13,018 nucleotides of DNA. It comes from JAMWZF01 sp041628615. GTDB taxonomy: Bacteria > Pseudomonadota > Alphaproteobacteria > Rhodobacterales > Rhodobacteraceae. Shown here piece by piece: positions 6,397-13,018 of the stretch. The notes beneath the pieces are model-generated. The model worked only from the letters and a program-made list of their open reading frames with translations, was not told the DNA's origin and did not search any database. Position numbers and translations under genes: made by a program. Positions within the stretch are counted from its first letter, which is position 1, and every line of letters starts with the position of its first letter. The DNA lies in contig JBFKOW010000099.1 in the NCBI GenBank assembly GCA_041628615.1, forward strand, positions 1 to 13,018, given 5' to 3'.

Positions 6397-6819
6397 ATGG
6401 CCCCGGCCCAGACCACGCCCCCGACCCACGGCTATTCCGGCAAGCCGCTGTTCGCCAAGCTGGGGCTGAAACCCGGCATGCGCTGCCTGCCGCTGAACCC
6501 GCCGGACCACTACGACGACCTCGTGGCGGGGGCGGAGGGCGTGACCTTCCTCGCCGCGCCCGCCGAGGCCGATGTCGTCCACCTGTTCTGCGCCGACCGC
6601 GCCGCGCTGGAGACCGGCGTCGCCGCGGCCATCGGCCATGTCGCGCCCGGGGGGATGCTCTGGGTCTCGTGGCCCAAGAAGTCCTCGGGCCTGTTCCGGG
6701 ACCTGACCGAGGACGGCATCCGCGAGGTGATCCTGCCCACCGGCTGGGTCGACGTGAAGGTCTGCGCCGTCGACGCCGACTGGTCCGGGCTCAAGCTCTT
6801 GCGGCGGCGGACCGGCTAG
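6397..6819 (+). CDS. DUF3052 family protein
   Basis: This 140-residue cytoplasmic protein opens with GYSGKPLFAKLGLKPG (12-27), the typical start of DUF3052 proteins, and continues with a Rossmann-like alternation of strands and helices: MRCLPLNPP, ADVVHLFCAD, the glycine turn PGGMLWVSWPKKSSG (84-98), then LTEDGIREVILPTGWVDVKVCAVDADWSGLKLL to the end. The shape recalls a reduced methyltransferase fold, but the usual SAM-binding GxGxG is absent. No biochemical function is established for the family that I can state. AGAGGA seven bases before ATG 6397 supports the start. The gene appears to stand alone: a terminator precedes it and a sulfotransferase gene converges on it with a 15-base gap. Confidence 0.85.
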   Translation: MAPAQTTPPTHGYSGKPLFAKLGLKPGMRCLPLNPPDHYDDLVAGAEGVTFLAAPAEADVVHLFCADRAALETGVAAAIGHVAPGGMLWVSWPKKSSGLFRDLTEDGIREVILPTGWVDVKVCAVDADWSGLKLLRRRTG

Positions 6820-6834
6820 GCCGTCCGACAACGG

Positions 6835-7485
6835 TCAGGGATCGAAGCGGTAGCCGAACCGGGCGATGTCCTCGGCGCAGAGCCGGCCGACCAGCGCCGC
6901 GCTGTCGGCGTCGTAGTAGCTGCGCCAGTCCGCCGCGCGGTCGCTGGCGTTCACCCGGGCGATCTCGGGCCGGAACCCGAGATGGGCGGCAAGCGGGGCA
7001 AGGTCGGCGTCGAGGTGTTCGAGACGGATGAACAGGTCGCCATGCTCGCGCCCCGCCCCGTCCCGCATGTAGGCCCCGTAGGGCCAGGCGGCGACGCTGT
7101 CGCAGGTCTGGGGATGGGCGAGAAACGCGCGGAAATCAAGGCTTTGCGCCAGACCGACCGCCGGGTTGTCGAAGCTCTGGCCGCGCAGCCAGTGGTAGTA
7201 GCTGACCATCCGGTCCCAGGGGTTGCGCACCAGCGTGAAGCACAGCCAGTCGGCCATCTGCGCGCGCGTGACGAGGCCCTCCGCCTCGGCCAGCGTGGAG
7301 TGCTTCCACAGCCGCCCGGCGGTCCGCACACCATCCAGCCGCCGCCGCCGCCGCCGTGCCTTGGGCGCGTCGCCGATCAGGATGTCGTCGGCCATCGCGC
7401 GGGCCTCGAGCGCCAGCGCCATTGCGGTGCCCCCGGTCTTGGGGACATGGACGAAGATGTAGCGCCGGCCCGGTGAGACGATCAT
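6835..7485 (-). CDS. Small sulfotransferase (Sulfotransfer_2-like)
   Basis: This 216-residue protein carries both PAPS-binding motifs of sulfotransferases: HVPKTGGTA (13-21) for the 5'-phosphosulfate loop and LVRNPWDRMVSYY (85-97) for the 3'-phosphate. The C-terminal RVNASDRAADWRSYYD and DIARFGYRF are characteristic of the Sulfotransfer_2 type seen in bacterial carbohydrate sulfotransferases. It would move sulfate from PAPS to a sugar or other hydroxyl acceptor, possibly on a surface polysaccharide; the acceptor is not visible. There is no signal peptide or membrane anchor. An AGGG lies about eight bases before ATG 7485. An unusual run of six Arg (44-49) is encoded by a GCC trinucleotide repeat. 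It is transcribed away from the acyl-CoA synthetase and converges with the DUF3052 gene. Confidence 0.88.
   Translation of the reverse strand: MIVSPGRRYIFVHVPKTGGTAMALALEARAMADDILIGDAPKARRRRRRLDGVRTAGRLWKHSTLAEAEGLVTRAQMADWLCFTLVRNPWDRMVSYYHWLRGQSFDNPAVGLAQSLDFRAFLAHPQTCDSVAAWPYGAYMRDGAGREHGDLFIRLEHLDADLAPLAAHLGFRPEIARVNASDRAADWRSYYDADSAALVGRLCAEDIARFGYRFDP
7338..7356 (-). repeat. (GCC)6 trinucleotide repeat coding for an Arg run
   Basis: Six GCC units plus one G lie inside the sulfotransferase gene. On the coding strand they read as repeated CGG/CGC-type Arg codons and give Arg44-Arg49. Changes in unit number would keep the frame and alter only the length of the basic run. Confidence 0.7.
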
Positions 7486-7531
7486 GCCGCGACCCTAGCG
7501 CCGGCGGCGGCCCGAGGCGATGCCCGGACAT

Positions 7532-7567
7532 GCGGTCTTTTCAACCGCGCCCCGGCGGACACATAAT
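7532..7567 (+). promoter_or_regulatory. Candidate promoter and inverted repeat ahead of the acyl-CoA synthetase
   Basis: CATAAT (7562-7567) matches the -10 consensus at five of six positions; TTTTCA (7538-7543) is a four-of-six -35 at an 18-base spacing. Start of transcription near 7574 would leave a leader of about 24 bases. An inverted repeat, GCGGT (7532-7536) and ACCGC (7544-7548), flanks the -35 and is well placed for a repressor. Confidence 0.4.
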
Positions 7568-7597
7568 GGGCGTCACGGCACGGCGAGGGAGGCGGAC

Positions 7598-9229
7598 ATG
7601 GGCTGGATGGCGGACGAGACCGGGCTGGACCGGACCGCGGCGAACTTCGTGCCGCTGACGCCGCTGTCGCACCTGCTGCGGGCGGCGCGGCTCTGGCCCG
7701 ACCGCGAGGCGCTGGTCTACGGCGCCACCCGGCTGACCTATGCCCGGTACCACGCCCGGGTGTCGCGGCTGGCCTCGGCGCTGGCGCGGGCCGGGGTGCG
7801 GCCGGGCGACGTCGTCGCCACCCTGCTGCCCAACGTGCCGGCGCAGTCCGAGGCGAGCTTCGGCATCCCCGCCTGCGGCGCGGTGCTGAACACGATCAAC
7901 GTCCGGCTCGACGCCGACACGATCGGCTACATCCTCGACCACGGCGCGGCGAAGGCGCTGATCGTCGACAGCCAGTTCCTGTCGGTGGCGATGGAGGCGA
8001 TCGGCCGGATGGAGGGGCTCGCCCCGCTGGTGATCGAGGTGCCCGACCCCCAGGCCGGGGTCCCCGGGCAGGGCACGCAGGTCGATTACGAGGACTTCAT
8101 CGCCGGGGGCGATCCCTGCTTCGACTGGATCCTGCCCGAGGACGAATGGGAAAGCCTCGCGCTCAACTACACCTCGGGCACCACCGGGCGGCCGAAGGGC
8201 GTGGTCTATCACCACCGGGGCGCCTACCTGATGACGCTGGGCACGCCGATTTCCTGGCAGATGACGCTCTATCCGCGCTACCTGCAGATCGTGCCGCTGT
8301 TCCACTGCAACGGCTGGTGCCACACCTGGATGCTGCCGGCGCTGGGCGGCACCGCGATCTGCTGCCGGGACATCACCGCCGCCAACATCTACAACGCGAT
8401 CGCCGACGAGGGGGTCACCCATTTCGGCGGCGCGCCGATCGTCCTCAACATGCTGGTGAACGCGAAATCGGCGGACCGGCGCGACTTCGGCCACGTGGTG
8501 CGGGTGTTCACCGCCGGCGCGCCGCCGCCCGCCGCCACCCTGCGCGCGATCGAGCCCCTCGGCTTTGACGTGATGCAGGTCTACGGCCTGACCGAGACCT
8601 ACGGCCACATCACCGAATGCCTGTGGCAGGACTGGGTCTGGGACGGGCTGCCCGAGGACGAGCGCGCCCAGATCAAGGCCCGCACCGGAGTCGCCATGCC
8701 AATGCTGGAAGAGGCGACGGTGCTGGACCCCGAGACGATGCAGCCGGTGCCGTGGGACGGCCGCACCCAGGGCGAGATCATGATCCGCGGCAACACGGTG
8801 ATGAAGGGCTATCTGAAGAACCCCAGGGCCACCGAGGAAAGCTTTGCCGGGGGCTACTTCCATTCCGGCGACATCGCCTTCGTGCATCCCGACGGCTACC
8901 TGAAGATCGCCGACCGGGCGAAGGACATCATCATCTCGGGCGGCGAGAACATCTCGTCGGTCGAGGTCGAGGGCACGCTGATGGATCACCCGGCGGTGCT
9001 GCTCTGCGCGGTGGTCGCCAAGCCCGACGACAAGTGGGGCGAAGTGCCCTGCGCCTTCGTCGAACTGAAGGAGGGCGCGGAGGCCGACGAGGCCGGGCTG
9101 ATCGCGTTCTGCCGGGAACGGCTGGCCGGGTTCAAGACGCCCAAGAAGGTGGTGTTCCGGGAGCTGCCCAAGACCTCGACCGGCAAGATCCAGAAATTCG
9201 AGCTGCGCAAGGCCGCCGCCACCCTCTGA
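7598..9229 (+). CDS. AMP-forming acyl-CoA synthetase
   Basis: This 543-residue enzyme belongs to the ANL adenylating superfamily. It shows the phosphate-binding loop YTSGTTGRPKG (191-201), the aromatic/adenine motif YGLTET, the hinge region FHSGDIAFVHPDGYLKIADRAKD followed by GGENISSVEVE, and the C-terminal catalytic lysine Lys530 in PKTSTGKIQKF. It joins a carboxylic acid to CoA through an acyl-AMP. The start LDRTAANFVPLTPLSHLLRAA and the HHRGAYL and HCNGWC stretches resemble alphaproteobacterial medium-chain acyl-CoA synthetases, a group that also contains the DMSP-pathway enzyme DmdB; substrate cannot be read from sequence. I chose ATG 7598 because GAGGGAGG lies five bases upstream and the family begins here; an upstream ATG at 7520 only adds unlike residues. 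It is transcribed away from the sulfotransferase gene. Confidence 0.93.
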   Translation: MGWMADETGLDRTAANFVPLTPLSHLLRAARLWPDREALVYGATRLTYARYHARVSRLASALARAGVRPGDVVATLLPNVPAQSEASFGIPACGAVLNTINVRLDADTIGYILDHGAAKALIVDSQFLSVAMEAIGRMEGLAPLVIEVPDPQAGVPGQGTQVDYEDFIAGGDPCFDWILPEDEWESLALNYTSGTTGRPKGVVYHHRGAYLMTLGTPISWQMTLYPRYLQIVPLFHCNGWCHTWMLPALGGTAICCRDITAANIYNAIADEGVTHFGGAPIVLNMLVNAKSADRRDFGHVVRVFTAGAPPPAATLRAIEPLGFDVMQVYGLTETYGHITECLWQDWVWDGLPEDERAQIKARTGVAMPMLEEATVLDPETMQPVPWDGRTQGEIMIRGNTVMKGYLKNPRATEESFAGGYFHSGDIAFVHPDGYLKIADRAKDIIISGGENISSVEVEGTLMDHPAVLLCAVVAKPDDKWGEVPCAFVELKEGAEADEAGLIAFCRERLAGFKTPKKVVFRELPKTSTGKIQKFELRKAAATL

Positions 9230-9322
9230 ACCCGGCCGGTCCCCGCCGCGCCGGGATTCCCATGCCCACCGGCGGCTGCTAGACTACCGGGCAATCATTG
9301 GGGCGGGGCAAGCCCGGGCGGT

Positions 9323-10342
9323 ATGACGGCACTGAAGAAATACGCGCGGCTGGAAAGCGTCGGCGTCTGGCGGGCCGACGAGGCCGCGCAGCGCCGGGAT
9401 GTCGCGATATCCTTCGGGGACGCCACGCTGGTGATCGCCGACATGGCCGGCCGGGCGCTGGCGCACTGGTCCCTGCCCGCGGTCGAGCGGCTCAATCCCG
9501 GCAACCGTCCGGCGATCTTCTCCCCCGACCCGGAAGCCACCGAGACCCTCGAGATCGAGGACGACACGATGATCGAGGCGGTGGAGACCGTCCGCCGCAG
9601 CCTCGCCCGCGCCCGGCCCCGGCCCGGACGGCTGCGCTGGACCGGGCTGGGCCTGTCGGCGGCGGCGGTGCTGGCGCTGGCGCTGTTCTGGCTGCCGGGC
9701 GCGCTGATGCGGCAGACCCTCTCGGTGGTGCCGATAGCCAAGCGGTCCGAGATCGGCGCCACGCTGCTGGGTCACGTGCAGGCCCTGACCGGCCCGTCCT
9801 GCCGCAGCGAGCTTGGCCGGCAGGCGCTCGCCCGGCTGCAGTTGCGGGTTCTCGGACCGGGGTTCGGGGGACAGGTCGTGGTGCTGCGGTCGGGCGTTCC
9901 GCAGGCGCTCTACCTGCCCGGCGGGATCATCCTGCTGAACCGCGCGGTGGTCGAGGATCACGAGGATCCGGCCACCGCCGCCGGCTACGTGCTGGCCGCG
10001 GCGGCCACCACCCGCGTCGTCGACCCGATGGAGCCGTTGCTGAGGCAGGCCGGCGTGCGGGCCACGCTCACCCTGCTGACCACCGGCAACCTGCCGCGCG
10101 GCACCCTGCGGGCCTACGCCGAGGTGCTGGTCGCGACGCCGCCGCCCGAGGTGCCCGACGCCGAACTGCTGCCGAGCTTCGCCGCCGCGCAGCTGCCCTC
10201 GACCCCCTATGCCTACGCGCTCGACATCACCGGGGAGTCGAGCCTCGGCCTGATCGAGGCGGACCCGATGGCCGGGCGCGATGCGCCGGCGGTGCTGAGC
10301 GACGGCGACTGGGTGGCGCTGCAGGGGATCTGCGGCGTGTGA
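9323..10342 (+). CDS. Membrane protein resembling an M48 metallopeptidase without its zinc site
   Basis: This 339-residue protein has a beta-rich N-terminal domain (about 10-95), one membrane helix (about 106-128), then a region whose layout follows M48 peptidases: CRSELGRQALARL (160-172), a strand VVVLRSGVPQALYLPGGIILLNRAVVE, and EDPATAAGYVLA. In M48 enzymes the PGG strand (NAFALPGG) precedes a helix ending in the zinc motif HExxH. Here the corresponding residues 226-230 read AAATT, and the region where the third ligand (ExxxD) is expected reads RAYAE (263-267). So it looks like an inactive relative, perhaps a scaffold or regulator at the membrane. This is my reading by motif alignment, not a search result. 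No strong ribosome site precedes ATG 9323. It converges with the next gene, with a 22-base gap. Confidence 0.75.
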   Translation: MTALKKYARLESVGVWRADEAAQRRDVAISFGDATLVIADMAGRALAHWSLPAVERLNPGNRPAIFSPDPEATETLEIEDDTMIEAVETVRRSLARARPRPGRLRWTGLGLSAAAVLALALFWLPGALMRQTLSVVPIAKRSEIGATLLGHVQALTGPSCRSELGRQALARLQLRVLGPGFGGQVVVLRSGVPQALYLPGGIILLNRAVVEDHEDPATAAGYVLAAAATTRVVDPMEPLLRQAGVRATLTLLTTGNLPRGTLRAYAEVLVATPPPEVPDAELLPSFAAAQLPSTPYAYALDITGESSLGLIEADPMAGRDAPAVLSDGDWVALQGICGV

Positions 10343-10364
10343 CGACGCCGCGCCGGACCGCCGG

Positions 10365-11306
10365 TCAGCGGCGGGCGAGGAACTCCGCCACCGAGCGCGA
10401 CGACACCCGCGCCCCGGCCGCCGCCGGGCGGCGCAGTCCGCGATGCGGGTTCAGCCTGCCGTCGGTCCAGACCCGGACATAGCCGCGCGGTGGCGGCGGA
10501 TCGACACGCGGCGGCGCCACCGGGTTCGAGGCCGGGATCGGCGGGTTGAACGGGTTGCGCCAACCGGCCGTCCGGACCGGCGCGGCGGCGGCGGCCGCCG
10601 CCGGCACGGCGACGGGCAGCCCGGCCAGCGCCGCGGGATCGGTCGGGCAGCGCACCGGCAAGCCGGTGGCCACGTCGAGGAAACCGCGGCCGGTGGCGCG
10701 GATCTCGGCGCAGATCTCGTCCCGGGTCGCGCGGCGGACGCCGGGGGCCGGCGGCCCGGCGGGGACAGGCGGCGCGGCAGCGGCGGCCACAGGCACAGGG
10801 CGCGGCCCGCAATCCACCGGCGCGCCGGTGCCGCTGCTCACGAAGCCCGGCTGGATCCCGTAGCGGCCCTCGCAGACCTCGGCGCGGGTCAGGGCCGGAC
10901 GGGGCGGTGCGGCCCGGGCCTCCGGGGCTGCCGGGGCCGGGGCGGCGGCGGGGGCCGGGCGCGGCGCGACGGCGGTGTCGAGCGGGTTCGGCGCGGTTTC
11001 TGCCGCAACGGGCGCTGCGGCCGGTTCGGGCGGGTCGGCGAAGGTCGGCTGGAAGCCGCAGAGGATATCGCGCTGCCGGTTCACCCGCGGGACCCAGGTC
11101 GTCGCGCCGCCGATCCCGGCGCGGATGTAGACGCAGCCCCGGCTGTCGACATACTGGTTGCCGGTGTAGCTCTCGGGCGGAAACTCCGCCGGCGGCCCGG
11201 CAGTGCGCAGGCTCTGGGCCCCGGCGGGCGCCGCAAGGGCCAGCCCAAGCGCCAGCCCGAGTGCCGCGCCCAGGACGGCGCGTGCGGAGAAGCCGTGACT
11301 GCCCAT
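10365..11306 (-). CDS. Secreted Pro/Ala-rich protein with duplicated Cys-Cys module
   Basis: I start this at ATG 11306 (313 residues; ATG 11309 is equally possible), where a signal peptide begins: short basic start, Leu/Ala core, likely cleavage AGA|Q after residue 30. The mature part opens with PPAEFPPESYTGNQYVDSRGCVYIRAG and TWVPRVNRQRDILCGF, followed by Pro/Ala linkers and two similar 28-residue modules at 140-167 and 194-221, each with two Cys 21 residues apart (145/166 and 199/220) and a shared GF...TG.PV.C pattern. The end, GYVRVWTDGRLNPHRG then a short basic tail, resembles the stretch that precedes a SPOR peptidoglycan-binding domain in related Rhodobacteraceae proteins as I remember them; no SPOR domain follows here. 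A periplasmic or envelope role is likely; exact function unknown. It lies 61 bases behind upp and may be co-transcribed. Confidence 0.8.
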   Translation of the reverse strand: MGSHGFSARAVLGAALGLALGLALAAPAGAQSLRTAGPPAEFPPESYTGNQYVDSRGCVYIRAGIGGATTWVPRVNRQRDILCGFQPTFADPPEPAAAPVAAETAPNPLDTAVAPRPAPAAAPAPAAPEARAAPPRPALTRAEVCEGRYGIQPGFVSSGTGAPVDCGPRPVPVAAAAAPPVPAGPPAPGVRRATRDEICAEIRATGRGFLDVATGLPVRCPTDPAALAGLPVAVPAAAAAAAPVRTAGWRNPFNPPIPASNPVAPPRVDPPPPRGYVRVWTDGRLNPHRGLRRPAAAGARVSSRSVAEFLARR

Positions 11307-11309
11307 CAT

Positions 11310-11329
11310 GCCCCACAAGATGTTGGGGC
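11310..11329 (-). promoter_or_regulatory. Hairpin touching the start codon of the Cys-module gene
   Basis: GCCCCA and TGGGGC (11310-11315 and 11324-11329) form a 6-pair stem with an 8-base loop. On the minus-strand message its 3' arm, TGGGGC, is the only purine-rich sequence ahead of the ATG and ends at the start codon, so folding would hide the ribosome site. As DNA it is a palindrome-like site with core ACATCTTGT. Confidence 0.35.
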
Positions 11330-11370
11330 AGGATGCCTCAAGACGCCTATTCTGTAAAGGCGGGCCCAGC

Positions 11371-12015
11371 CTATTTCGTGCCGAACATCCGGTCGCCCGC
11401 ATCCCCTAGTCCCGGCACGATGTAGCCCATCTCGTTCAGGTGGCTGTCCAGCGCGGCGGTCACGATCGGCACGTCGGGATGGGCCTCCTTCATCCGGGCG
11501 ACGCCCTCGGGGGCGGCCAGCAGGCAGAGGAAGCGGATATTGGTCGCGCCCGCCTTCTTGAGCAGGTCGACGGCGGCGGCCGAGGAATTGCCGGTGGCCA
11601 GCATCGGGTCGACGGCGATCACCAGCCGGTCCTCCAGCCCTTCGGGCAGCTTGCAGTAATACTGCACCGGCTTCAGCGTCTTCTCGTCCCGGTAAAGCCC
11701 GACGAAGCCGACCCGGGCCGCCGGCACCAGTTCGAGAATCCCGTCCAGCAGCCCGTTGCCGGCGCGCAGGATCGACACCAGCGCCAGCTTCTTGCCCTCG
11801 ATCGCCGGGGCGTCCATCGCCTGCAGCGGGGTCTCGATCCGCTTCGTGGTCATCGGCAGGCCGCGGGTCACCTCGTAGGCGAGCAGGTGGCTGATCTCGC
11901 GCAGCAGCCGGCGGAAGGTATTGGTCGAGGTGTTCTTGTCCCGCATGATCGTCAGCTTGTGCTGGATCAGCGGGTGATCGACGATGGTCAGGTGGTCAGT
12001 TCCGGCCTCGGTCAT
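11371..12015 (-). CDS. upp: Uracil phosphoribosyltransferase
   Basis: This 214-residue protein matches bacterial Upp along its whole length (usual size about 208-216). It begins with the conserved DHPLIQHKLTIMRD, and has ALVSILRAGNGLLDG, the PRPP-binding loop VIAVDPMLATGNSS (132-145) and the uracil-binding C-terminus YIVPGLGDAGDRMFGTK. It converts uracil and PRPP to UMP in the cytoplasm for pyrimidine salvage. Its ATG overlaps the TGA of add by four bases (ATGA), so the two are translationally coupled in one operon; an AGGGG within the end of add serves as ribosome site. A weak stem, CGCCT / AGGCG (11344-11348 and 11358-11362), lies just after its stop and could reduce read-through to the next gene. 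Confidence 0.97.
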   Translation of the reverse strand: MTEAGTDHLTIVDHPLIQHKLTIMRDKNTSTNTFRRLLREISHLLAYEVTRGLPMTTKRIETPLQAMDAPAIEGKKLALVSILRAGNGLLDGILELVPAARVGFVGLYRDEKTLKPVQYYCKLPEGLEDRLVIAVDPMLATGNSSAAAVDLLKKAGATNIRFLCLLAAPEGVARMKEAHPDVPIVTAALDSHLNEMGYIVPGLGDAGDRMFGTK

Positions 12016-13004
12016 GTCTCTGCCCCTTCGAGTCTGCTGGCGATCCGGTCCCTCGTTTCGGCATCGCAGAAGGCGGCGTCAAGGGCGGTCCGGTTCAGCG
12101 CGGCGAAGTCGTCCTCGTCCCAGCCGAAGGCGCGGGCGAGGCCCTCGTATTCCGCCGTCATCGTGGTGCGGAAGAACGGCGGGTCGTCGGTCGAGACGGT
12201 GACCTTCACGCCGTTTTCGCGCAGCACCCGGATCGGGTGGGCCTCCCAGGCGGGGGCGGCGCCGAGGAACACGTTCGAACCGGGGCAGACCTCGAGCACG
12301 GTGCCCGCCTCGGCCAGCCGTTCCATCAGCGCCGGGTCGTGGGCGGCGCCGATGCCGTGGCCGATGCGCTCGGGGCGCAGCGCGTCGAGTGTCTTGGCCA
12401 CCATGCCCGGCCCGCCCCATTCCCCGGCATGGCAGGTCAGGCGCAGCCCGGCCTCGCGGGCCATGTCGAAGCTGTAGGCGAAGTCGCCCGGCTCCCCCAT
12501 CAGTTCGGCCCCGGCCATGCCGAAACCGGTGAGGAACCGGCCCTTCGTCTCGGCGACGCAGCGGGCGGCGTCCTTGGCCTTCTCGGGTCCGAAATGCCGG
12601 ATGCAGGTGACGATGCCGCGCAGGGTGACGCCCAGCTTCGCCTCGGCCTCCTCCGCCGCCGCCTCGATCGCGGCGAGGTAGTCGCGCCAGGCCGCGAGGT
12701 CGCCGCCGCCGCAGAAGTCCGGCGACAGGAAGGTCTCGGAATAGACCACGCCGTGACCCGCGCTTTCCTCCAGCACGGCGAGCACCAGTCGGTGGAACTC
12801 CTCGGGGCCGGTCAGCACGGTGCAGGCGGCCTCGTAGACCTGCAGGAAATTGTCGAAGTCGCGGTAGGCGTAACCGCCATCCTCGGTGAAGATGCCGCTG
12901 AGGTCGGTCCCCTTCTCGGCCGCGAGGCCGCGGATGAAGGCCGGCGGCGCGCCGCCTTCCAGGTGCAGGTGCAGTTCGATCTTGGGCAGGTCGCGGAAAG
13001 TCAC
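12012..13004 (-). CDS. add: Adenosine deaminase
   Basis: This 330-residue protein has all the zinc-site marks of adenosine deaminase: His12 and His14 in ELHLHLEGG, His192 and Glu195 in CHAGEWGG, His216 in RIGHG, and Asp273/Asp274 in STDDPP. It hydrolyses adenosine or deoxyadenosine to inosine and ammonia in the cytoplasm. The related adenine deaminases share the fold; the operon with upp and the GMAGAE loop (usually GDE in adenosine deaminases) favour the adenosine enzyme but leave a small doubt. Translation starts at GTG 13004, preceded by GGAG six bases upstream (13005-13018 region). In related genomes a deo/nucleoside gene often precedes add; here the operon runs off the right edge, so this cannot be seen. 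Confidence 0.94.
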   Translation of the reverse strand: MTFRDLPKIELHLHLEGGAPPAFIRGLAAEKGTDLSGIFTEDGGYAYRDFDNFLQVYEAACTVLTGPEEFHRLVLAVLEESAGHGVVYSETFLSPDFCGGGDLAAWRDYLAAIEAAAEEAEAKLGVTLRGIVTCIRHFGPEKAKDAARCVAETKGRFLTGFGMAGAELMGEPGDFAYSFDMAREAGLRLTCHAGEWGGPGMVAKTLDALRPERIGHGIGAAHDPALMERLAEAGTVLEVCPGSNVFLGAAPAWEAHPIRVLRENGVKVTVSTDDPPFFRTTMTAEYEGLARAFGWDEDDFAALNRTALDAAFCDAETRDRIASRLEGAET

Positions 13005-13018
13005 AGGAAACTCCGTCC

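Noticed and set aside
7520..7597. Upstream ATG start for the acyl-CoA synthetase
   Set aside because: It overlaps the candidate promoter and adds residues unlike the family; ATG 7598 has a strong ribosome site.
7541..8989. 482-codon minus-strand open frame opposite the acyl-CoA synthetase
   Set aside because: Shadow frame without motifs; the plus strand encodes a complete ANL enzyme.
10443..11357. Plus-strand open frame opposite the Cys-module gene
   Set aside because: Gly/Arg-rich shadow; the minus strand has a signal peptide and an internal protein repeat that would not arise by chance.
11307..11402. N-terminal extension of the Cys-module protein to 11402
   Set aside because: It would read through the intergenic hairpins and place 31-32 unlike residues before a good signal peptide, overlapping the end of upp.
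1..13018. Defence island, CRISPR, prophage or toxin-antitoxin system
   Set aside because: No spaced direct repeats, no nuclease, helicase, integrase or paired small toxin-antitoxin genes were seen; gene content is metabolic, transport and envelope.

Overview
This 13 kb window is high-GC bacterial chromosome, probably an alphaproteobacterium of the Rhodobacteraceae. Supporting signs are the VPLPA-CTERM/RTX secreted protein, the add-upp pair, the fadA-fadB style beta-oxidation operon, a periplasmic Cys-repeat protein of a type I associate with this family, and strong GC bias at third codon positions. The genus cannot be named. I saw no tRNA, rRNA, CRISPR array, insertion sequence or phage gene. 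No gap between genes exceeds about 150 bases; the larger ones (2878-3006, 4658-4804, 6251-6396, 7486-7597) hold candidate promoters, hairpins and inverted repeats.

Layout. 1-2877 (+): the end of a thiolase (fadA), a small NTF2/SnoaL-like protein, and a complete FadB/FadJ-type multifunctional enzyme, which together form a fatty-acid beta-oxidation operon. 3007-3945 (+): a secreted RTX-repeat protein with a VPLPA-CTERM sorting tail. Its likely promoter has a run of 12 C between the -35 and -10 elements. 3980-4657 (-) and 4805-6250 (+): a divergent GntR/FCD regulator and an NCS1 nucleobase-type permease, sharing an intergenic region rich in inverted repeats; a long hairpin lies in the permease leader, and a strong hairpin follows the permease. 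6397-6819 (+): a DUF3052 protein. 6835-7485 (-): a small sulfotransferase. 7598-9229 (+): an AMP-forming acyl-CoA synthetase. 9323-10342 (+): a membrane protein that looks like an M48 metallopeptidase without its zinc site. 10365-11306 (-): a secreted, Pro/Ala-rich protein with a duplicated Cys-Cys module. 11371-13004 (-): upp and add, overlapping by ATGA, a nucleobase/nucleoside salvage operon that continues beyond the right edge.

How the genes fit together. The acyl-CoA synthetase could feed the fadA/fadB enzymes with acyl-CoA, although they are 5 kb apart and separately transcribed. The NCS1 permease could import a pyrimidine or purine base or a hydantoin-like compound. If that were uracil, Upp would use it, but this link is inference. 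The most interesting signals are the homopolymer promoter ahead of a predicted cell-surface RTX protein (a possible phase-variable switch), the inactive-looking M48 protein, and the structured leader of the NCS1 permease.
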